This document shows positions 6,455-13,359 of a stretch of 13,484 bases of DNA, piece after piece. The notes below the pieces were generated by a model, which worked only from the letters and a program-made list of their open reading frames with translations, was not told where the DNA came from and did no database searches. How positions within the stretch are numbered: position 1 is the stretch's first letter; every line of letters begins with the position of its first letter. Source of the stretch: Smithella sp. D17. Its GTDB lineage: Bacteria > Desulfobacterota > Syntrophia > Syntrophales > Smithellaceae. The translations under genes and the position numbers were made by a program. The stretch is taken from contig JQOA01000011.1 of the NCBI GenBank assembly GCA_000753945.1, positions 1 to 13,484 of the forward strand, written 5' to 3'.

Positions 6455-7288
6455 TTAAGATTTTGATGACATGTAATTAGTAGATAAAACTTTAGTTATT
6501 ATCCGGGAGGTAGCGAAGGACGGCAGGCTGTCGTCGGAAACTATTCGCAAAAAATTATCTATTATCTTTAATGTGGCACCCCAAAGAATATCTTCACCTC
6601 CCTGACCGTCAGGAATAACAATACAATTATATTTCATGGATGCTGAATCATTTTTCGGGGATGTTTTGATGTTCAGTATGGCGTAATTGGAACTATCGAA
6701 GAAAAAGCTCAGAGGAATTTCTAAGACCTTTTCTACTTCCGGGCTCAGTTTATATGTAAAATGTTTAGGGGTAACGCAGGCCAGAGGGAAAATAGTTCTG
6801 GCGAATAAAGTCAGGGAATAAGAGGGCAGGGCGCCTAAAAATAATACGTTAAAAGGATTTAAACCGACTTCTTCCCACGCTTCTCTCAGTGCGGTAGTTA
6901 AAAAAAGGCGAATCAGATAATTTGTCTCTTTGTCTTTACTTTGAGTGAGTCTGATTTTTTCTCCCGGCATGGAAAGTATTCCTAACTTTAGAAAATGGCT
7001 TAAGATATTGTCTAATCGTGGATGCAGCATTCCACCCGGGCAACTGATATCGCCGGCTTGAGAAACTTTATCCGATCGTTTTATTAGTTGAAAAACGTAT
7101 TCGGGCTTCTCCTGATTTGATTTGTAGTTGAGTAACAAAACTACTCCGGCTTGACGATAAAATGAACCGGTTTGGTTGGCGTCTTTGATTGAAGTATACT
7201 TTTCTTCATAATCAACAGTCACCTTTGTTAATTTATCAGTCACAAAGCGTGGGAAGAGATCTTTTTGATGGAACAGAGACAAATCCAT
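6455..7288 (-). CDS. Nudix hydrolase, CoA-pyrophosphatase type, with enlarged Nudix loop
   Basis: It probably cleaves a nucleoside-diphosphate-linked substrate. The AGDISCPGG segment (78-86) resembles the SQAGDISFPGG element of NudL/Nudt7 coenzyme A pyrophosphatases. The Nudix helix follows as TALREAWEEVGL (132-143), with metal-binding Glu136, Glu139 and Glu140. FLGALPSY (150-157) is also family-typical. In a canonical Nudix box the RE pair comes 14 residues after the glycine. Here the distance is about 49, so roughly 35 residues are inserted in the loop, and the first conserved Glu is not evident. Length is 277, against about 190-210 for NudL. It is convergent with phaR and lies 7 nt downstream of a doubtful small ORF. 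AGGA near 7297 is a weak ribosome site. A link to CoA turnover in the PHA neighbourhood is speculation. Confidence 0.78.
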   Translation of the reverse strand: MDLSLFHQKDLFPRFVTDKLTKVTVDYEEKYTSIKDANQTGSFYRQAGVVLLLNYKSNQEKPEYVFQLIKRSDKVSQAGDISCPGGMLHPRLDNILSHFLKLGILSMPGEKIRLTQSKDKETNYLIRLFLTTALREAWEEVGLNPFNVLFLGALPSYSLTLFARTIFPLACVTPKHFTYKLSPEVEKVLEIPLSFFFDSSNYAILNIKTSPKNDSASMKYNCIVIPDGQGGEDILWGATLKIIDNFLRIVSDDSLPSFATSRIITKVLSTNYMSSKS

Positions 7289-7295
7289 AAATATC

Positions 7296-7514
7296 CTAAC
7301 ATGTTTTGGCTTTTAACATTTTATTAAAATCATATTTTTCAGGGAAAAGCTGCTGTTTTTTAATCAAAGAACGCTTCCATTTTTTCAGGAAATATTTACG
7401 ATAAAAAGAAAAACTGTTGTCGATAGCCAAAGAAGATTTAGACTGTAGATGAGGATTTCTGAAAAAGAATGAAGGGCTGAATTTATTCCCGGATTTTATT
7501 GATTTTATGTTCAT
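7296..7514 (-). CDS. Doubtful 72-residue ORF, hypothetical or gene remnant
   Basis: This is a 72-residue, strongly basic frame (many Lys, Phe and Ser). It contains FFRNPHLQS near residues 17-25, faintly reminiscent of the N-terminal N-x-HLQT motif of YheT-family alpha/beta hydrolases, but nothing of that fold follows. No good Shine-Dalgarno precedes the ATG; an AAGGA lies about 18 nt away. It fits between the TPR gene (26-nt gap) and the Nudix gene (7-nt gap) on the same strand, as an operon member would. No transmembrane segment or metal motif is seen. I do not recognise it. It may be a genuine small protein, a decayed gene or non-coding. Confidence 0.3.
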   Translation of the reverse strand: MNIKSIKSGNKFSPSFFFRNPHLQSKSSLAIDNSFSFYRKYFLKKWKRSLIKKQQLFPEKYDFNKMLKAKTC

Positions 7515-7540
7515 TTTTAAATCGGTTTATGAGTCCTTCA

Positions 7541-8149
7541 TCAGATCAGGAACCCTTTGGCTCTGGCCCATTCTAATAATTCGCAGTCTCCCAACGCGCT
7601 AGCTGTTTGTGCATCACGGCATCCAAGACGGTTATTGCCCTGTTTGAAATAAACGCCGCCCCTGTTACTATAAGCACTGGCGAGATTCGGTCTCAAGCTA
7701 ATGGCCGCATTATAGTCTTCGATTGCCCGGTTATACTGGCCCATAGAATCATAAACGACTCCTCTGTTGTTATAGGCCTCGGCATATTCAGAATCTAAAA
7801 ATATTACCTTGTTGAAATCTTCAATGGCATTCTTATACTGGCCAAGGTTAACGTAGGTACGTCCCCTGTTGTAATAAGCATCGACATCATGCGGTTCCAT
7901 GCTGACGACTTTATTGAAGTCTTCAATGGCAAGCTCATACAGACCAATTCGATCGTAAATAATGCCCCTGTTGTAGTAGGTCAGCGATTCATCAGGATTC
8001 AGTTCTATTGATTTGCTGAGAGCGTCAATGGCGAATGTATAATTACCGGCAGCGTCGGCATTAATGCCTTTTGTGCTCCAGTCGTCGGCATTACGCATTT
8101 CTACTACGTTACTTGCACTCTCTTGTTGTTCTTCTTTAGAATCCGCCAT
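7541..8149 (-). CDS. TPR repeat protein
   Basis: The 202-residue protein is made of five consecutive 34-residue tetratricopeptide repeats, at about 22-55, 56-89, 90-123, 124-157 and 158-191. Three of them carry the near-identical pattern AYYNRG-x-x-Y...G-x-Y-x-x-AIEDFNK. The C-terminal cap contains LGDCELLEWARAKGF, a common ending of stand-alone bacterial TPR proteins. TPRs mediate protein-protein contacts; the partner is unknown. No signal peptide is present, so it is probably cytoplasmic. I chose the ATG at 8149. The longer frame uses a TTG at 8194 that abuts the -10 box of a good promoter, so it would lie at or before the transcription start. The ribosome site is weak (GGGGTG, about 14 nt upstream). 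Confidence 0.85.
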   Translation of the reverse strand: MADSKEEQQESASNVVEMRNADDWSTKGINADAAGNYTFAIDALSKSIELNPDESLTYYNRGIIYDRIGLYELAIEDFNKVVSMEPHDVDAYYNRGRTYVNLGQYKNAIEDFNKVIFLDSEYAEAYNNRGVVYDSMGQYNRAIEDYNAAISLRPNLASAYSNRGGVYFKQGNNRLGCRDAQTASALGDCELLEWARAKGFLI

Positions 8150-8194
8150 AAAAAGCTTTATTTCACCCCGGCCTTGTTCAGCTTGATAGTGCAA

Positions 8195-8223
8195 AATATA
8201 AACCTGATAATACTGTAAGTCAA
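8195..8223 (-). promoter_or_regulatory. Promoter of the TPR gene
   Basis: On the minus strand, TTGACT (8218-8223), a 17-nt spacer and TATATT (8195-8200) lie about 45 nt upstream of the ATG at 8149. It supports the shorter start. Confidence 0.65.
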
Positions 8224-8285
8224 TTAAATACTAATTACTGATTGGAAGGAAAGAGGGAAATAAAAATACCCGACGTAATAATGAT

Positions 8286-8362
8286 TGGTGGCGGTGCCTG
8301 GATTTGAACCAGGGACACTACGGATATGAGCCGTATGCTCTGACCGACTGAGCTACACCGCC
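8286..8362 (-). tRNA. tRNA-Met (CAT), elongator type
   Basis: The 77-nt gene folds into a full cloverleaf. The acceptor stem is GGCGGTG with CACCGCC and the D arm is GCTC/GAGC. The anticodon stem TACGG/CCGTA encloses the loop CTCATAT, with anticodon CAT. The T arm is CCTGG/CCAGG with loop TTCAAAT. The discriminator A and CCA are encoded. G1-C72 is paired and the anticodon stem lacks the three consecutive G-C pairs of initiators, so this is an elongator. A lysidine-modified tRNA-Ile2 also has a CAT anticodon and cannot be fully excluded. Elongator Met is preferred from the overall sequence. Confidence 0.92.
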
Positions 8363-8412
8363 TTTGTAGCAATGAAAAAGTTATAAAAAGGTGTATATCC
8401 ACTTGCGGGGAC

Positions 8413-8441
8413 GCTATATCTAAGTATAAAACTTTTGTCAA
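8413..8441 (-). promoter_or_regulatory. tRNA-Met promoter with GC-rich discriminator
   Basis: On the minus strand, TTGACA (8436-8441), a 17-nt spacer and TATAGC (8413-8418) are followed at once by a G/C-rich stretch (GCGTCCCCGC). That is the discriminator type linked to stringent control of stable RNA genes. The -35 begins just beyond the stop codon of the upstream gene. The predicted leader before the tRNA is about 45 nt. Confidence 0.65.
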
Positions 8442-8445
8442 TGAC

Positions 8446-10155
8446 TTATTGAGCGGTGTCCAGCTTATAAACAACAATCACACTTCTATTACGTAGAGAA
8501 GCACCGGTGGCTTGGACTAATGCCAGCACAATTTCCTGCTTGCCGTCGTTATCTATATCTTTAATGCAATAATCAGCCACATAGCCGTTAATTTTCTTTG
8601 TATGCCAGTTTTCCGTCATTCCCATGCCATCCCATTCCAGATTGTATATTTCACTGGACGTGAAAAGTTTAAGTTTCTTGAAAATGCGGCCACTGGAAGA
8701 CAAATTTTTAACTATGATAATTTCTTTTTTGCCGTCTTTATTTGTGTCCATAGTAAGAATACGTAAATTGGCATAGGCGTAATTTTCTTTGTCAATATCG
8801 GTAGGATTAGCCTTATTCTCAACATTTTCCAAGTAGTTATTACTGCCGCCGTATACATCATCGCTTTTCCAGATAAGTTCGTCACTGGTAAAACCAATGG
8901 AGGTGAGACGGCCCAAAGATTTAGTTGTTTTTTCCGTGATGTATATATAATCCAAATCATCCAGGGCAATTATCTTTTCGCTTCCATCAATACCCAGATT
9001 ATCGATAATCAATCCATAAATAGACAAACCAAAAGGTATTTTCATTTTCTGATCCGCTATTAATTTACCGTCTCTCCAAACCATTTCATAAATCGGCGAA
9101 TCGAATGGTTTTCCCATACCATATTCCTGACCAAGAAGCAGAGGAATGCCGGAAGGAGTATCGATGACACGTAAAAACCAACGTATATCGGAAGCAATTT
9201 TTACGTATTTGCTATCTTTAAATTCCATGACAAAAGAGTCCAGCAGTGCATCGTTTAGTGATGTCACGATTATCTCGGGAGTGCCATTTCTATTGATATC
9301 GGCAACATCTACAGCTACATAATTATTATAAGAATTACCTTTTATTTTTTGTAATAATACCAGTTCCTTATCCGCTTTTTTGTATATGTAGACACTGTTT
9401 TTATCGATAGCGACAATTTCATTTATACCGTCATTATTCACATCTCCTATAGCCATTCCCTTGAATTCTGTGGCAATTTTTTGGCTCATCCAGAATTCTT
9501 TTCGGTTAATAGGTTCCGCTGCATTAATAAATTCAGAATTAATTACGGATGTTAAGGTTCCTTTCTTGCCACCGGTTCTCATTTTTGCAATTAATTGAGA
9601 TTCACGGGATAATGCTGAAGGTACTTGGGGTGAGGTAGCAGGCGCGGGTGCGGAAACCGACGGTGCGACTGATGGCGGTGTCGTGCCCAGAATGTTTTGA
9701 ATAACTCTTTCGGAAAAATCGTTGATTTTAGGTATTACATCGTCAAGTGTTTTTGATTGAGAGAAAATGCCGACATCAGCTTTGTTATTGAGAACGTCTA
9801 CAAGTTTTCCGTCAATGCTTATACTGCTACCGATTTTGGTAATGCTTCCCCAAACAACATAATCGGAATTTAATTTTTTCCCTAAATTATAAACATCAGT
9901 TTCAGTTATTCCTTTAATTTTAGATTTCTTGAGCTCATCAGTGACAATGTTTTTATTGATAACGTTGATTTTATTAGGAACAGAAATACGTGAGGCAAGC
10001 ATTTCTTCTATCCCTTGTTTTATGTAATCGATGTTCTCTGCGCTATTTATTGTAAAAGGCAAGATGGTTACCGTATAGGTATCTTTTGCCCAAAGTGAAC
10101 CGACAGCCAGCATAAAAATAATCAAACAAAATATATATCGAAAAGTTTTTTGCAT
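8446..10155 (-). CDS. Exported protein with TolB/FlgO-like N-terminus and FG-GAP/VCBS repeats
   Basis: The 569-residue protein has a typical Sec signal peptide: K3/R6, a hydrophobic stretch 8-19, and probable cleavage after LWA at 23. No lipobox is present. Residues 27-155 (VTILPF, IKQGIEEMLASRI, SDYVVWGSITKIG) resemble the TolB-N/FlgO/CsgG-like domains of envelope proteins. A Pro/Ala/Ser linker spans 159-181. Residues 220-565 contain FG-GAP/VCBS-type strands with Ca-binding loops: D238VNNDGINE, D286INRNGTPE, D470TNKDGKKE and D533IDNDGKQE, plus a degenerate one near 385. This predicts a beta-propeller in the periplasm. AAGGAG lies 6 nt before the ATG. The gene is divergent from purB and is followed by a tRNA gene. 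Function is unknown; similar architectures are annotated only as VCBS-repeat proteins. Confidence 0.85.
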   Translation of the reverse strand: MQKTFRYIFCLIIFMLAVGSLWAKDTYTVTILPFTINSAENIDYIKQGIEEMLASRISVPNKINVINKNIVTDELKKSKIKGITETDVYNLGKKLNSDYVVWGSITKIGSSISIDGKLVDVLNNKADVGIFSQSKTLDDVIPKINDFSERVIQNILGTTPPSVAPSVSAPAPATSPQVPSALSRESQLIAKMRTGGKKGTLTSVINSEFINAAEPINRKEFWMSQKIATEFKGMAIGDVNNDGINEIVAIDKNSVYIYKKADKELVLLQKIKGNSYNNYVAVDVADINRNGTPEIIVTSLNDALLDSFVMEFKDSKYVKIASDIRWFLRVIDTPSGIPLLLGQEYGMGKPFDSPIYEMVWRDGKLIADQKMKIPFGLSIYGLIIDNLGIDGSEKIIALDDLDYIYITEKTTKSLGRLTSIGFTSDELIWKSDDVYGGSNNYLENVENKANPTDIDKENYAYANLRILTMDTNKDGKKEIIIVKNLSSSGRIFKKLKLFTSSEIYNLEWDGMGMTENWHTKKINGYVADYCIKDIDNDGKQEIVLALVQATGASLRNRSVIVVYKLDTAQ

Positions 10156-10235
10156 ATTTATCTCCTTTTTGAATACGGTACATTTATAACAGGGAGTTTT
10201 CTAACATTTAAAGAGTGATAATTCAAGAATGATTT

Positions 10236-10254
10236 AAGAATTATATTAATTCTT
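10236..10254. repeat. Perfect inverted repeat in the purB / VCBS-gene divergent region
   Basis: AAGAATTA-TAT-TAATTCTT is an 8-bp perfect inverted repeat. It touches the -35 box of the likely purB promoter (10253-10258). A further CAAGAAT half-site lies about 12 nt to the left. It could be an operator. The regulator is unknown, and AT-rich sequence produces such palindromes by chance. Confidence 0.4.
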
Positions 10255-10282
10255 GACTGATTGATAGAAGGCGTAATAATAT
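10253..10282 (+). promoter_or_regulatory. Likely purB promoter
   Basis: TTGACT (10253-10258), an 18-nt spacer and TAATAT (10277-10282) lie about 66 nt upstream of the purB GTG. Confidence 0.5.
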
Positions 10283-10348
10283 TAATCATTATTGAATGGC
10301 AAGATGAAGCATCCAAGCTATTATCTAAAATGATTAGAGGAGAAAAAC

Positions 10349-11650
10349 GTGATCCCAAGATATTCCCGTGAAGTAATGACAAAGATTTGGAGCCCGGAAA
10401 ACAAATATCAAAAGTGGCTGGATGTGGAAATATTGGCTTGTGAGGCAATGGCCAAGCTGGGCAAAATACCAACGAATGCGTTAAAAAATATCAAGAAAAA
10501 TGTTTCGATAAATGTAGAACGAATTGATGAAATTGAAAAAATTACAAAACATGATGTAATTGCTTTCTTAACTTCCCTGACGGAAAAGGTCGGCGAAGAC
10601 GGACGTTTTATTCACATGGGTTTGACTTCTTCGGATGTTCTGGATACTTCACTGGCTGTTCAATTAAAAGAGTCAGCTGAAATATTATTAACAGATATTG
10701 ATCATTTATTGGTTGTTTTAAAGAGAAGAGCGTTTGAAAATAAAAACACTTTAATGATCGGCAGGTCTCATGGGATTCACGCGGAGCCGATCACTTTTGG
10801 CTTGAAGATGGCTTTGTGGTATCAGGAGATGCGTCGTAATCGTCAGCGTCTCGTGCGGGCCAAAGAATCGATCAGCTATGGGAAAATATCCGGCGCTGTC
10901 GGCACATTTTCTTTTATCGATCCTTTTGTGGAAGAATATGTTTGTGGTAAGCTCGGTTTAAAACCTGCGCCTGTGTCTTCTCAAATTGTTCAACGTGACC
11001 GCCATGCGGAATTCTTTACAACACTCGCTATTACTGCCTCTTCAATGGATAAATTCGCACAGGAGATAAGGCTTTTGCAAAGAACGGAGGTTAGAGAAGC
11101 TGAAGAATATTTTTCGGAAGGGCAGAAAGGTTCTTCAGCAATGCCGCATAAGCGCAATCCGGTTCTTTCGGAAAATATTTCCGGGTTAGCCAGACTGGTG
11201 CGTTCCTATGCTGTTGCTTCTCTGGAAGACATTGCGCTCTGGCATGAAAGGGATATCAGCCATTCTTCCGTGGAAAGAGTCATCGGGCCGGATGCGACAA
11301 TTGTCCTTGATTTTATGCTGTCCAGGTTTACAAACATGATGGATAAGCTTTTGATCTATCCCGACAAGATGCTTTATAATCTGAACATGACTCATGGTGT
11401 TATTTTTTCGCAAATGGTTCTGCTGGGACTAATTGAAAAGGGTACAACCAGAGAAGAAGCTTATGCCATTGTGCAGAGAAACGCGATGAAATCCTGGAAA
11501 GAAGGAATAGAGTTCAAAGATTTACTGGAAAAAGATTCCACGGTAACCAGGTATCTCAAGAAAAAGGAATTGGTGGCGATATTTAATGTGAAAAATTTCC
11601 TGAAGAATTTAGATTTTATCTTTGACCGTGTGTTTAAAGATGATAAATAA
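10349..11650 (+). CDS. purB: Adenylosuccinate lyase
   Basis: This enzyme catalyses two fumarate-releasing steps of purine synthesis: SAICAR to AICAR, and adenylosuccinate to AMP. The 433-residue length fits the short bacterial PurB group. The fumarase/aspartase superfamily signature SSAMPHKRNP (262-271) carries the catalytic Ser263 on the mobile loop. His141 in GRSHGIHAEP and His68 in TKHDV are the other expected active-site residues, and GLTSSDVLDT (91-100) is the substrate-binding segment. Translation starts at GTG (10349) with GAGGAG 6 nt upstream. The ATG at 10330 is in another frame. It is cytoplasmic and a homotetramer in known relatives. It converges on nadB with only 11 nt between the stop codons and no visible terminator hairpin. 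Confidence 0.97.
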   Translation: MIPRYSREVMTKIWSPENKYQKWLDVEILACEAMAKLGKIPTNALKNIKKNVSINVERIDEIEKITKHDVIAFLTSLTEKVGEDGRFIHMGLTSSDVLDTSLAVQLKESAEILLTDIDHLLVVLKRRAFENKNTLMIGRSHGIHAEPITFGLKMALWYQEMRRNRQRLVRAKESISYGKISGAVGTFSFIDPFVEEYVCGKLGLKPAPVSSQIVQRDRHAEFFTTLAITASSMDKFAQEIRLLQRTEVREAEEYFSEGQKGSSAMPHKRNPVLSENISGLARLVRSYAVASLEDIALWHERDISHSSVERVIGPDATIVLDFMLSRFTNMMDKLLIYPDKMLYNLNMTHGVIFSQMVLLGLIEKGTTREEAYAIVQRNAMKSWKEGIEFKDLLEKDSTVTRYLKKKELVAIFNVKNFLKNLDFIFDRVFKDDK

Positions 11651-11661
11651 ATTCCGGAAAG

Positions 11662-13251
11662 TTATTCCTTCACAATAATGGTGTCTTTTTTGAACTCATC
11701 AAGCGTATCCGGATAATCAATGTTATAGTGTAACCCGCGGCTTTCTTTCCTGAGTGAAGCGCTCCGGACAATTAATTGAGCTACGGTTGTAATGTTGCGC
11801 AGTTCAATAAGGTCCTTTGTGACTCTGAAGTTCCAGTAATATTCATCAATCTCTTTCCGAATAAGTTCAATCCTGCGGGACGCTCGTGCCAGTCTTTTGT
11901 CCGATCGGACAATTCCCACGTAATTCCACATGCATCTTCTTATCTCATCCCAGTTATTCGTAACAACGACGCTATCGTCACTTTCCGTGGTTCCGCTGGG
12001 ATCCCACGGGGCAATATAAGCGTCACTGTCTTTTGTTTGATTAAAGTTACGGGATATTTCCTCAAAAACACGATGGGAGTAAACGACCGCTTCCAGTAAA
12101 GAGTTGCTGGCCAGGCGGTTGGCTCCATGCAATCCTGTGCAGGATACCTCGCCACAGGCAAACAGGTTATCGATGGAAGTTTTTCCGTTATGATCCACGG
12201 CAACTCCGCCGCAAATATAATGAGCGGCCGGCGCAATGGGAATCGGCTGGGTGGCCATATCCATGCCGTATTCCAGACATTTATTATAAATATTGGGGAA
12301 CCGGTTGATCAGAAAATTGCGGTCGTGATGAGTGATATCCAGCAATACGTATTCATTGCCCGTTTGCTTAAGTTCGTTGTCAATCGCTTTGGCGACGATA
12401 TCACGGGGAGCGAGACTTTTCATGGGGTGATATTTTTCCATGAACGTCTCGCCGTTTTGCAATTTAAGTATGCCACCTTCGCCGCGGACAGCTTCGCTGA
12501 TGAGAAACGCCTTGGCTTCCGGATGAAAAAGGCACGTGGGATGAAACTGGATAAACTCCATGTTGGCAACATGGGCGCCGGCGCGAAAAGCCATCGCAAT
12601 GCCGTCGCCTGTGGCAATGTCCGGATTGGTAGTAATCAGATAGACCTTGCCCGCGCCACCGGTGGACAGGATGGTATATTTGGCGCGATACGTATGGATT
12701 TTGTCGTTGTTGATATCGAGGACATAGGCGCCCAGGCAATTCATCGTATGACCTTCGGCATCTTTTTGGATGATGAGATCAATGCCGATATGATTTTCAT
12801 AAATTTGAACATTCTTCAAAGCGGCAACTTTCTCGTGCAGCGCCCGTTCGATTTCACGGCCGGTCAGATCCTTGGCGTGCAGCACGCGCCTGTGATGATG
12901 GCCTCCCTCCTGCCCTAAATCGTAAAGATGAGGCGGCGATTCCGATTTTGTGAAATTGACGCCCCACTCGATGAGCTCTTGAATTCGGGGAGGGGCTTCT
13001 TTGACGATGAATTCGGCCACATCTTTTTTACAAAGACCGCCACCGCAAATTAAGGTGTCCTGAATATGTTCATCAAAACTATCTGTTTGATCGGTAACAG
13101 CGGCGATTCCGCCTTGAGCATAATTAGTATTTGATTCGGATTTTTCTTTTTTGGTCACAATAGCGACACTACCGAGAGTCGAAGCTTTAATTGCCAGACT
13201 CAAGCCGGCTATGCCGCTACCCAGAATTAAAAAATCTGTTTTAAATTCCAT
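11662..13251 (-). CDS. nadB: L-aspartate oxidase
   Basis: NadB oxidises L-aspartate to iminoaspartate with FAD, the first step of de novo NAD synthesis. Under anaerobic conditions it can reduce fumarate instead of oxygen. The 529-residue protein starts with the FAD-binding GSGIAGLSLA loop (11-20), then SNTNYAQGGIAAV (40-52). Active-site residues match E. coli NadB (E121, H244, R290, H351) as Glu115 in QEGGHHHRR, His237 in FHPTC, Arg283 in APRDI and His344 in AHYICGG. The C-terminal FAD segment FACGEVSCTGLHGANRL (365-381) separates it from fumarate reductase flavoproteins, as do length and context. The start at 13251 has GGAG 6 nt upstream. The 28-codon longer frame reaches into the promoter and is rejected. 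nadA and nadC are not in the window. Confidence 0.96.
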   Translation of the reverse strand: MEFKTDFLILGSGIAGLSLAIKASTLGSVAIVTKKEKSESNTNYAQGGIAAVTDQTDSFDEHIQDTLICGGGLCKKDVAEFIVKEAPPRIQELIEWGVNFTKSESPPHLYDLGQEGGHHHRRVLHAKDLTGREIERALHEKVAALKNVQIYENHIGIDLIIQKDAEGHTMNCLGAYVLDINNDKIHTYRAKYTILSTGGAGKVYLITTNPDIATGDGIAMAFRAGAHVANMEFIQFHPTCLFHPEAKAFLISEAVRGEGGILKLQNGETFMEKYHPMKSLAPRDIVAKAIDNELKQTGNEYVLLDITHHDRNFLINRFPNIYNKCLEYGMDMATQPIPIAPAAHYICGGVAVDHNGKTSIDNLFACGEVSCTGLHGANRLASNSLLEAVVYSHRVFEEISRNFNQTKDSDAYIAPWDPSGTTESDDSVVVTNNWDEIRRCMWNYVGIVRSDKRLARASRRIELIRKEIDEYYWNFRVTKDLIELRNITTVAQLIVRSASLRKESRGLHYNIDYPDTLDEFKKDTIIVKE

Positions 13252-13287
13252 TGTGTTCTCCAATAAATGTACGCTGATAAAAGTTTG

Positions 13288-13316
13288 TTTACAAATTACG
13301 TTTGCTTTTATATAGA
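13288..13316 (+). promoter_or_regulatory. Possible tsaD promoter
   Basis: TTTACA (13288-13293), a 17-nt spacer and TATAGA (13311-13316) lie 43 nt before the tsaD ATG. It overlaps the oppositely directed nadB promoter. The -35 falls in the palindrome TTTGT-TT-ACAAA (13284-13295). Confidence 0.4.
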
Positions 13317-13335
13317 GATTTATCTTTTTTAGCAA
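13307..13335 (-). promoter_or_regulatory. nadB promoter
   Basis: On the minus strand, TTGCTA (13330-13335), a 17-nt spacer and TATAAA (13307-13312) lie about 55 nt upstream of the nadB ATG at 13251. This supports the shorter NadB start. Confidence 0.55.
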
Positions 13336-13359
13336 AGAGAAAATAGAAAAGGTTTCATA

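Noticed and set aside
8286..8362. tRNA gene as an integration site for a mobile element
   Set aside because: No integrase is nearby and I see no direct repeat of the tRNA 3' end in the window.
8235..8477. 80-residue minus-strand ORF over the tRNA gene
   Set aside because: It is translated straight through the tRNA-Met gene and its promoter.
11651..11661. Terminator between purB and nadB
   Set aside because: Only a short TCCGGA palindrome is present, with no stem long enough and no T-run.
12127..12918. 263-residue plus-strand ORF opposite nadB
   Set aside because: It lies wholly antisense to nadB, whose catalytic motifs are clear, and it has no recognisable domain. It is a by-product of nadB codon composition.
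13252..13335. 28-codon N-terminal extension of NadB
   Set aside because: It reads through the likely promoter. The GGAG at 13258-13261 and the usual NadB N-terminus favour the start at 13251.
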